Origin: JAGWAJ01 sp965215155
GTDB taxonomy: Bacteria > Acidobacteriota > Vicinamibacteria > Vicinamibacterales > UBA8438
Length of the DNA: 64,000 bases
Assembly (NCBI GenBank): GCA_965215155.1
Contig: CBDCCY010000004.1
Location: forward strand, 3,224,001-3,288,000
Reading direction: 5' to 3'
Positions within the stretch are counted from its first letter, which is position 1; the number at the start of each line of letters is the position of its first letter. Below are positions 36,841-44,646 of the stretch, piece after piece. The notes under the pieces were generated by a model. It had not been told where the DNA came from and made no database searches. It worked only from the letters and a program-made list of their open reading frames with translations. Both the position numbers and the translations under genes were made by a program.

Positions 36841-37614
36841 TCAGGCCGTAGCTTCCGGTCGTCCTCGCTGTTTGGCGCGCAACCCGAGCGCCCTGGCGAT
36901 CGTGCCCGCGGTCGTCGGTTGCGGTTCGACGTCGCCGGCCAGCAGCGCCCGGGCCGTCGTGGCCAGCTCCGACAAGCGCACCGGTCGGAAGGAGGTGAGC
37001 TCGACGTTGACGTTCAGGTGGTATCTCGAGCACCGCGCCAGCGCGCGCGCCGCCGTGCCGTGGAGGTGTCCGTGCACGTTCACCGCCCTGACCGGCACCA
37101 CGTCGAGCGGCTCGTGTGTGAGCAGTAGCGGCGGATCCGTCTCGCAGACGAGCGTCGGGTGCACGGCCTCGAACCCGTAGTCCTTCACGCCGGCGCCGCC
37201 GATCGGGAACTCGTGATTCCCGACCACCAAGACCTTCGTGCCCGGCAGGGTCGCCAGCGCCTGGTCGAGCCTGCGCTTCGCCACGCCCACGGTGACGTCA
37301 CCGAGGCAGATGATCCGGTCGCTCGCGTCGACCGTTTCCCGCCAGGCTTCGACCAACGCCCGGCACATGGCTTGCGAGGTCCGGAAGGGCCGGTTGAAGC
37401 ACCAGACAACCTCCGCGTGATCGAGGTGCTGGTCTGACCAGACCCAGGTCCGGCCGGCCTCGCTGGCGCCCAGGCGGCCGCCGGCGTGCGTCTTCATCCA
37501 GGCCAGCATCGCCCGCGTCTGCGCCGGAATCGTGTGCGGCGCCGCGCGCCCGCGGGCCAGCGTCGCCTCGAACTGCGCCCGGTAGGTCGCGTCGAGAGCG
37601 GCCGGGGTTATCAT
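36841..37614 (-). CDS. Calcineurin-like metallophosphoesterase
   Basis: 257 residues with the full metal-site motif series: WSDQHLDHAEV (DxH), CLGDVTVG (GD), VVGNHEF (GNHE), THEPLD and NVHGHLHG (GHxH). It hydrolyses phosphoesters of unknown identity; phage and element homologues are common. A short upstream frame, without a clear start, ends with an ATGA overlap at 37611-37614 (TLAHATFDDFLRLHAQRP), perhaps the tail of a decayed partner gene. It lies 45 bp upstream of the partner/nucleotidyltransferase pair on the same strand. Confidence 0.8.
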   Translation of the reverse strand: MITPAALDATYRAQFEATLARGRAAPHTIPAQTRAMLAWMKTHAGGRLGASEAGRTWVWSDQHLDHAEVVWCFNRPFRTSQAMCRALVEAWRETVDASDRIICLGDVTVGVAKRRLDQALATLPGTKVLVVGNHEFPIGGAGVKDYGFEAVHPTLVCETDPPLLLTHEPLDVVPVRAVNVHGHLHGTAARALARCSRYHLNVNVELTSFRPVRLSELATTARALLAGDVEPQPTTAGTIARALGLRAKQRGRPEATA

Positions 37615-37851
37615 GGCCCGCCACCGTGGCGCCGCCGCCCTCGCTGCTCGGTCACCGGCCGCTGGGCGTGCAGCCGCAGGAAGTCGTCGAACGTCGCGTG
37701 CGCGAGCGTGGGCACGACCGCGACCGACGGCAACTCGCTCTTGTCGCCCGGTTCGATCTCGGCAACAGGGACATGCGGAACGCGGTCATTGCCTCCATCG
37801 TAGCTGACCGCGCCTCAGGCGCCGAGCCGCCCGACCTGCACAGTCCCGGAG

Positions 37852-38525
37852 GTGGTTGGCATCCGAATCCGGGTGGTGAGCTGGAACGTCGGCAAGCGCT
37901 CGGAGCCGTGGCGCGAACTGGAGCAGCGAACTCGCGGAGGACCAGATCGGCGTCAGCGGCATCGGCACCATCGCCGCGGCACGTGTGATTCCGCGCGACA
38001 GCGACGCCGGGGCCTTCGTCGCCGTGTCGGTGTACGCGAGCTGGTTGACCCTCCATCCGTCCGCCAAGGGCAGTTGGGCGTACGCAGATGCTTCGGCACA
38101 TCGGATCCTGTCGGACCTGTCGGCGTTCATTGGTCACAGCCCCTCGGAGCACCGGATCCTGGCGGCGGGCGACTTGAACATGTTCTACGGGGCGACGGGC
38201 TCGAGACTGTCAATGCCGAAACGCGAGTGCACGGTGTGGGGTCGGATGGAGGTGCTCGGGCTTGAGTTCCTGGGGCCGCAGGCCCCACACGGCCGGTCCG
38301 CGGCGAGCGCGCCGGACGATGTGCCGCCGGACACGAAGAACGTGCCGACGTTCTACCGCTCAGGCGGGCCGGAGGCTGCGGTGAACCAGTTGGACTACGC
38401 GTTCGCGTCGCGCGGCTTCCACAAGAGCGTGTCGGTGCGAGCGATGAACGACGCCACGGAGTGGGGGCCGAGCGATCATTGCCGCCCTGATGATCGAGGT
38501 GGACACCAAGGGCAGCCAGAGCTGA
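37852..38525 (+). pseudogene. Endonuclease/exonuclease/phosphatase-family gene, decayed
   Basis: Begins IRVVSWNVGKRSEPWREL (family N-terminus), then shifts frame near 37925; the second frame holds AAGDLNMFYGA (catalytic Asp-Asn) and NQLDYAFASRGF and WGPSDHC (catalytic His), after which a second shift gives LMIEVDTKGSQS and a stop. The segment between N-terminus and core is shorter than in intact members. A broken Mg-dependent phosphoesterase or nuclease. Confidence 0.7.
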
Positions 38526-38903
38526 CTGGGCGTTCGGCGGCACGGCTTGGATTGCGGCGTTCGTCCGTGCCGATTGCGGGCTGGACGCGTCGGCGTGGGC
38601 GGACTTGTTCGAGCGCCGTCGGCTCCTGATGACGACCGGGCGACGTACTTCGTCGGCCAGAGCTGACGGGCCGGATCATGAACGCCCGGTCCCTCAGGGT
38701 GCCGGTCCGACCCGAGGCCGGCCGGATTCCGGCCGGCCGTACCGGCAAGGATGCCGGAGCGCCGGCCCGGGTCACCCGGAGGGCCGGAGCCCAGCGGAGG
38801 ACGGCGCTGGCGTCGAGCCGGTGATGGCGGAGTCGCGAGGCTCATCGGACACGCGCGCGGCCTCCGGGCGCCGGAGGGGGCGACGCCGGCCGCTCGGCCG
38901 CGA

Positions 38904-39039
38904 GCCCTACAGGACCACGGGAAGCCGGGGGATCGACGGGGGCGCGCAGCGCCCCTCGCCAGCCCAATGTCGGACATTGGGTAGGCCACGCGGCGGCTCT
39001 CGTCCGTGTGGTTCTGCGGAAGGCCGCGGTCCTGTAGGG
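38904..39039. other. Symmetric inverted repeats with central palindrome
   Basis: AGCCCTACAGGACC (38904-38917) pairs with GGTCCTGTAGGGCT (39026-39039). Midway between them (38963-38981) is CCCAATGTC-G-GACATTGGG. The intervening sequence does not pair well. It lies in the ~615-bp gene-free stretch 38526-39140, upstream of the DUF429 gene, which is otherwise rich in short GC inverted repeats. Confidence 0.5.
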
Positions 39040-39634
39040 CTTCCACCCGCGGCGCTGAGCTTGAATCACGGTCTGGAGGTCAGGCCGGCCGCAGGGCGGC
39101 CGGAACGCCGGTCGGAGCGGCGAGGTGTAGGATCGGCCGGATGCTGACCGTCGTCCACGGCATCGATTTCTCTGGCGACGCCAAGCAGTGGTCACCCCGC
39201 TGCGGACGCTCGAACGTCTGGGTCGCAACGGCGCAAGTGCACGATGACCAGGGCATGGAGTTGACGGCGCTCCGACCGGTCCAGGCCCTGCCCGGCCGTG
39301 CCCGCCCATTCGACCGGTTGGTGAAACTGCTTGCCCGAGGCGAGTACTGTGCGGCGGCAGTCGACGCACCATTCGCTCTCCCGGCCCGTCACATGCCTGA
39401 GGGTGGCTTTCCGATGCTGCTGCGCGATGTCGCGCAGTTGCCGGCCGATGGGCGCCCGTTTGCCAAAGGGGAGAAGCTGGTCGCCTACGGCGATAGGAAC
39501 GCCTCCCTTGCGGAGCGGAAGAAGCCGCTGCGCAAGACGGAGCGTCATCAGCGACCCGTGGGCGTCCGGTCGACCTTGTGGAACGGTGCGCGGCCCGGAG
39601 CACCGTTCACTGTCGCTAATCTCACACTCCTGGC

Positions 39635-40794
39635 TAGTGTCCAACGCCTGAAGTTCTTGACCAGTAGAATCGGCTCGTGGTACGGTCGGCCCGGAAGCGA
39701 GGAGGGCCGTGCCGAACCATTACACACGAGAGGTCCCGGAGGTCTCGGACGCACAGCGCGAGGAACTGGAGGGTTGGCTGCGCCGGCGCAATACCGCGCA
39801 GGCTCTGGCCCTGAGGGCACGCATCGTGCTGCAGAGCGCCGCGGGACGGAGCGACCAGGTCGTGGCGCAGGCTCTGGGCACGACGCGGGCCACGGTCGGC
39901 AAGTGGCGGCGGCGGTTCCTGCGCAACGGCTGCGACGGCTTGCTGGACGAACCACGGCCGGGCGCGCCGCGCCGGGTGTCGGACGAGGACGTCGAACGGG
40001 TCGTGGTCCGGACGCTGGAGACGACCCCACGGGGGGCGACGCATTGGAGCCGGAAGTCGATGGCCCGAGCCTGCGGGCTGAGCGCTTCGACCGTCGGCCG
40101 CGTGTGGCGCGCGTTCGCGCTCAAGCCCCATCGCAGCGAGACCTTCAAGCTGTCGCGAGACCCGTTGTTCATCGAGAAAGTGCGCGATATCGTGGGGCTG
40201 TACCTGCATCCGCCGGAGCGAGCGGTGGTGCTGTTTGTGGATGAGAAGTCGCAGATCCAGGCGTTGAACCGTACCCAGCCGGTGTTGCCGATGCGTCCGG
40301 GAGCACCGGAGCAGCGGACACACGACTATCGACGGCACGGCACGACCTCGTTGTTCGCGGCCCTGAACACCGCCACCGGCGAGGTGATCGGCAGGTGCTT
40401 TCGGAAGCACCGCTCGGTGGAGTTCAAGCGCTTCCTCGCCGTGATCGACAAGGCGGTGCCGCCCGACCTCGACATCCACCTGGTGCTGGACAACTACGGC
40501 ACGCACAAGACGGCGATGATCCACGACTGGCTGGCACGGCGTCCTCGGTATCACCTGCACTTCACGCCCACGAGCGCATCGTGGCTCAACCAGGTAGAGC
40601 GTTGGTTCGCCGAGATCACCCGGCAGCAGATCCGGCGTGGAACCCATCGCAGCACCCAAGCACTCGAGGCGGCGATCAAGGAGTACCTGGCGGTCTACAA
40701 CGAAGACCCCAAGCCCTTCGTCTGGACGAAGACCGCCGAGCAGATCGGAATCCCTGAAGCGTTACTGCTCACGTATTTCTGACGGTGCACACTA
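39635..40794 (+). mobile_element. IS630-family insertion sequence
   Basis: Inserted at TA (39635-39636 and 40793-40794). Ends are imperfect inverted repeats: TAGTGTCCAACGCCTGAAG on the left and TAGTGTGCACCGTCAGAAA on the right (reverse complement). It contains one transposase gene. Target duplication of TA is the family rule. Confidence 0.88.
39709..40782 (+). CDS. IS630 transposase
   Basis: 357 residues: N-terminal helix-turn-helix domains (RSDQVVAQALGTTRATVGKW) then the DDE core with VVLFVDEKSQIQ (first Asp, near 173), LVLDNYGTHKT (second Asp, near 258) and NQVERWFAEITRQQ (Glu, near 294). All catalytic residues are present and the frame is intact. It ends 10 bp before the right terminal repeat. 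Confidence 0.93.
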   Translation: MPNHYTREVPEVSDAQREELEGWLRRRNTAQALALRARIVLQSAAGRSDQVVAQALGTTRATVGKWRRRFLRNGCDGLLDEPRPGAPRRVSDEDVERVVVRTLETTPRGATHWSRKSMARACGLSASTVGRVWRAFALKPHRSETFKLSRDPLFIEKVRDIVGLYLHPPERAVVLFVDEKSQIQALNRTQPVLPMRPGAPEQRTHDYRRHGTTSLFAALNTATGEVIGRCFRKHRSVEFKRFLAVIDKAVPPDLDIHLVLDNYGTHKTAMIHDWLARRPRYHLHFTPTSASWLNQVERWFAEITRQQIRRGTHRSTQALEAAIKEYLAVYNEDPKPFVWTKTAEQIGIPEALLLTYF

Positions 40795-41259
40795 GGGCCA
40801 GACGACCGGTCTGGCCTTGGTGCCGCGCCGCTGTGGGACTCCTCGTCGAGGCTTTCCCGGCGGGCCAGCTTCATCATTGGGGGCTATCTCACAAGGGATA
40901 CAGCGGGGACGATCAGGACGGCACAAGCGCGCGCGAGGAGATTCTCAAGGGCATCTCGCCACGTATCGAGATTCCCCGCGACCTGCACACCGCCTGCCGG
41001 AAGAGCGGAGATGCGCTGGACTCTGTCTTGTGCCTGTTCGCCGCGAAGGCCGCAGCTGCCGGCCAAGCGCCGGTTGACGATCCGATAGCGGCGGAACTCG
41101 AGGGCTGGATCGCGGTGCATCCGCAATAGCCCCGCCTGCGGCAGTGGTCCCTCTCGGGGCCGCCGCAACCCGATGCGGAGGCGTCGTGTCCTTGCGGGGT
41201 CTCCGAAGCCATGGGGCGCATCCGTGGTTGTGGACTATCCGTGGATCCGTGGTCCGTGG

Positions 41260-41441
41260 GTAAGCGTTCGGTCGTCCCGGTATGGACATGCGGCCGGGCC
41301 AACCGGACGCTGGCGTTGTCGACGGCCAGCACCGGTCGATGTCCCCTGCGCACGGAGGGCGCCCGGACCGGATCGGCTCGCTGTTCGACGATGCTTGTCC
41401 GACTTACCGAACGCTGGATACCGGCTTGACCGAACGGTTAC
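41260..41441. mobile_element. IS66-type transposase-less element (182 bp)
   Basis: Ends GTAAGCGTTCGGTC and its inverted relative GACCGAACGGTTAC, flanked by an exact 8-bp duplication GTCCGTGG (41252-41259 and 41442-41449). It shares its terminal repeat with the 390-bp element at 27441. No coding capacity. It occupies the 41130-41576 stretch near the right end of element 0. Confidence 0.82.
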
Positions 41442-41576
41442 GTCCGTGGGTCCGTGGACGGCTGCAGCGGTACCGCGTATTCCAGTCCTGAAAGAGGGGT
41501 AGAACAAGGGAAGAGGGGCTAGGCCTAGACACGTAAGTCATTCATCATAAATGGCTTGCGCCGTTCTCGTGGCGGC

Positions 41577-41584
41577 CGGCAGAG
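41577..41584. repeat. Right attachment core of element 0
   Basis: CGGCAGAG, partner of 16344-16351. On the minus strand, CAAGCCATT begins exactly 18 bp inside it, as TAAGT-type motifs do at the distal ends of elements 1 and 2. Confidence 0.8.
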
Positions 41585-42041
41585 CAGCACCAGGTTGTCG
41601 AGCGCCGTCCGCCCGCCGTCGGCCCAGTGCTCAATGTGGTGAGAATCGCAGCGACGGTTGCCGCAGCCGGGGAAGCGGCACTGCCGGTCGCGGGCCGCCA
41701 GCGCCCGGCGCAGGGCGGGTGAGACGGTGCGCGTGCGGCGTCCGACGTCGAGGATCTCGCCGCCGCGACCGTGGCGCATCGTGACGGTGGCGGCGTCGCA
41801 CGCCACGCGCCGGGCGGTCTCGGCGGAGACGTGGATGCCGCCCGCCTCGTAGAGCACGGTCTGGCTGCCCGCGGACGGCGCAGCCGGTGCGGCGGCGAGT
41901 GGTGGCGCCGGGCGCGCACCCGGACACGGACCGGCCGTTCGGCGCCACCGCCCGGGCCGGCGGCGTTCCGGGCGGCAGGGTGCATCGGCGCCGAGCGGCG
42001 ACCCGTTGCAGGGAGCGCCCGACGCCGCGCTCGTCGTCTCC

Positions 42042-42184
42042 GGCGTTCCTGCGGGAACGCGCACGCCGCCTCCCGGCGGCCCGATCCCGGAAGCCGCATC
42101 CGTCGGCGTTCCGGCGGGAACCTCCCCGCGGCGCGCTCGCGGCTCGGACCCGGCCGCGTTGCCGGCCGGCGTTCCTGCGGGAAC
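42042..42184. repeat. Three 17-bp repeats at exact 63-bp period
   Basis: GGCGTTCCTGCGGGAAC at 42042 and 42168, and GGCGTTCCGGCGGGAAC at 42105. Spacing is 63 bp (21 codons) each time; on the coding strand they give VPAGTP inside the DUF222-HNH linker. The word is itself nearly palindromic. Confidence 0.75.
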
Positions 42185-43525
42185 GTCTCGCGGTTCCGCC
42201 AGTGCCGGCGCGTCGACGTGCAGCACGACCTGATACCGGTCGCCCGCCGTGCCCTTGTCCAGGCCGCCCGCCAGCGCCGCCTCCGCCACCACCCCGATGG
42301 CGTCCGCCTGCCGCTGCGCGAGCGTCGGCTCCTCGCCGCCGCCGGCCGCGGCCTCGGCTGCCGCCGCCCCTGCGCCGGCAACCGCCGCCTCTGTTCCCTC
42401 GTCCGGCGCCGGAGCGCGCCGCGCCTCGTCGCACGCCGCATCGAGCGCCCGCCGCAGCACCGCGCCCACCTCCGGCGTCAGACGCCCCCTCACCACCACC
42501 GTCCCGTCGTCGTTCACCCACGTCCGCAGCGAACGGCTGGCATCCCTCCGCTGCTCCTCGGCTTGTTCGGCGGCGCGGTCGATGCGGCGCCACCCGCGGA
42601 CGATGCGCTCCACGTGCTCGGCCGTGCCCGCGAGCGCGACATCGAGCAGGGTCTGCTCGTTCTCGGGCGTGGCCACCCGGGTGACGGCGCGCACCTTCGA
42701 GTAGGAGATCCGGCCCCGGCGCATGGCGTCGCTCAGCTTCGGCAACTCGCCGAGCGCGCGGGCCACCCGCACGTGCTCGCGGGCGGGGCCCGGGGCGAGC
42801 CCCGTGCGCCAGCTCAGCCACTCGGCGCACGATAGGCGGCCGTCCCAGCCCTCCTGCTGGTCGAACTCGCGGATCAGGACGAGCAGCTCGTACGTGGCAG
42901 CCTGGATGCGGGCGGAGAGTTCGGCGATGCGGTCGCCGAGTCGTTCGAGTCTCGCGTCGGCGTCACCGGGGGCCGGCGCCGACGCGGGCGCCGGTGAGGC
43001 ATCCGACAGACCGCCGGTGGCCGCGGGGTGTGCGGGGACGGAGGACGAAACGGGGTCGTCGCAAGTAGTCATGGCCCATTGTAACCCTATGTTTCACAAC
43101 GGCTTACGTGCACCGTGGCGGGCCGATCGGCGGGCATTGCGAGGTTCGTGGACCCTTGGGGCGAGAACGGGCCGCCTGTGGTCGCAGAGACGGGTCAGGG
43201 GGCATTCTGGGCGGCGTGGCCGGCGGGAGACGCAGTACCTCCGGCGGACCTGTCAAGTACAAAGTGCTGGGCGCGGGAGAATGCCGCTACCCAAGGATCC
43301 GGGCACGATGGGCCTCTCAGGCGCCGGACTGAGAACCACAAGGAACCGGTCGTGCATCCCGCCGAAGTGGCTCTTCGGGCCACGCCCGGCGAACGCGAGT
43401 GGTGCGGCGCCGTCGCCGCGCAAGAGCAGGCTCCGCGCACCCGCTCCTCGGGCACCCACCCAACATATAGGCGCCTCTTGTCTCACAGACCCCACCTATG
43501 GTAGGCTACCGCCGCTGAGATCGTG

Positions 43526-43848
43526 ATGTCCAAGGCCACCGAGCACGTCCGCGTCGTCGCGACTGATCTGCTTAACCGTCTATGGCGCCAGCGTCGGGAA
43601 GTTTGGGATCCGACCCCTCGCTCCGTCGACGACATCTTCCCCCTAGACGTGCGCGCGATAGCCGAGAAGGGGCTCGGCGTTCGATTCGAGGAGCCTGAAG
43701 AGATCCCGCCCGGCGAGCCCGTTCCTCGTGCCTCGGTACCCGTACAGACGGCCGGCTTCGTCGATCGGAGAGAGAACCGCATCGTCATAGCACAGCGGTT
43801 TCCGTCGGACTGGCGGAGGTTTACTGCGCGCATGAAATCGGACAGTGG
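43526..43848 (+). pseudogene. ImmA/IrrE-type peptidase, N-terminal remnant
   Basis: Reads HVRVVATDLLNRLWRQRREV, then FPLDVRAIAEKGLGV, EEPEEIPPGEP, AGFVDRRENRIVIAQRFPSD and WRRFTA, as in ImmA/IrrE-like proteins up to the HExxH motif. One extra base at ~43830 shifts the frame; in the shifted frame HEIGQW follows and the sequence then runs into a radical SAM fragment. The metal-binding core and C-terminus are missing. The 43073-43522 stretch upstream holds no recognisable gene. Confidence 0.55.
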
Positions 43849-44618
43849 TAAGTACGAATGGCCTGCTACTCGCGGACAGAGGGCTGACTCTGCTGCCCTC
43901 CGGGGTCCGTCTCCACATCAGCGTGGATTCGGGATTCGCTGACGTGCACGAGGCGAGCCGGATCCGACGCGACTTGCGTCCCTCTACCGGCTCGTTTGAA
44001 AAGACCATGGCGGCGGTGACGGATGCCATGAACGCCGGATACCGAGTTCGAGTCTTGACTTGCATCGGCCGACACAACGCTGGGTTTCTAGTCGAACTGG
44101 GAGAGCGCTTGGCCCTTGCAGGCGTCAACGAATGGAATATCTCACGGGTCTTGGCCGCTGGGCGGGCGCGGATGGTCTCCCGCGAGACGAGTCGGTGGCA
44201 AGTCGACGATGGGGACGTGCTGGCGCAGATTGACAGCATGAGGCGCTGCTATCCGTGGATGCAAATTCGGTATTCTAATCGAACTAGACAAGATGGGTAC
44301 TTTCTCCTGGTGCTGCCGGATGGTTCGGTGGCGACCCAATACACGGATGAACGTGACAAGGTGGTGCTGGGACAAGCGGCCACCATGACGGTGAGTGATT
44401 TGCGTGCACACCCGGACTTCGACTTGGACGCACACGCTCGAAAGTGGATAGCAGCTACAACTGAGTGGGTTGCTCCATCCGATTGGGAATGGCACGGAAG
44501 GCGGTTGGTTCGATTTAGCGGAGACGATATGACCTGCGGTAGCGGAACGGTACCGAGGACTTGTGGAGAGCAAACCAGTGTCGGCGCCGGCCGACATCAG
44601 GAAGACGCGATTCGGTGA
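43845..44618 (+). pseudogene. Radical SAM protein, C-terminal remnant
   Basis: Begins VVSTNGLLLADRGL then RLHISVDSGFADVHEASRIR, SFEKTMAAVTDAMNAGYRVR and EWNISRVLAAGRA, matching the inner strands of a radical SAM barrel with a C-terminal extension. The N-terminal strand with the CxxxCxxC iron-sulphur motif is absent, replaced by the ImmA/IrrE remnant. It cannot be an active radical SAM enzyme. The deletion joining the two lies near 43845. Confidence 0.6.
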
Positions 44619-44646
44619 CGGATCGACGCGTCACTGAGGGAGATCC

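Larger units (their letters stand above)
39141..41129 (+). pseudogene. DUF429-type protein gene interrupted by IS630
   Basis: The 5' part (39141-39636) begins MLTVVHGIDFSGDAKQW and contains AAVDAPFALPARHMPEG; the 3' part (40795-41129) has LLVEAFPAGQLHHWGL and KGYSGDD. Removing the IS with one TA joins them in frame (NLTLLA then RARRPVWPW). These motifs resemble DUF429, predicted RNase H-fold nucleases. The intact protein would be about 277 residues. The insertion looks recent, because both halves remain open. Confidence 0.72.
16352..41584. mobile_element. Element 0: ~25.2-kb integrative element in an HNH gene
   Basis: Bounded by an 8-bp direct repeat and interrupting a DUF222/HNH gene. Its tyrosine integrase starts 150 bp from the left core and is itself broken twice by elements 1 and 2. 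Excluding these, element 0 is ~8.4 kb and carries a frameshifted ribbon-helix-helix gene, a nucleotidyltransferase with an overlapping partner, a metallophosphoesterase, a decayed endonuclease/phosphatase gene and a DUF429 gene broken by IS630. TAAGTGACT lies 51 bp inside the left core; CAAGCCATT lies 18 bp inside the right core (minus strand). Confidence 0.75.
41577..43072 (-). pseudogene. N-terminal piece of split DUF222/HNH endonuclease gene
   Basis: About 498 residues: an N-terminal proline/alanine linker, the DUF222 domain (ELLVLIREFDQQEGWDGRLS, CAEWLSWRTGLAPGPAREHV, RGRISYSKVRAVTRVATPE) and the HNH nuclease CRFPGCGNRRCDSHHIEHWA with NLVLLCR. It is cut just before the final HNH histidines, which lie at 16064-16351. 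DUF222/HNH genes are often multicopy in some phyla; function is unclear, possibly self-splicing-element or defence derived. Between the two domains is an alanine/arginine-rich stretch with VPAGTP repeats. Confidence 0.85.

Noticed and set aside
42042..42184. CRISPR-like periodic repeats
   Set aside because: Only three units, in frame within a protein-coding gene, with related rather than unique spacers.
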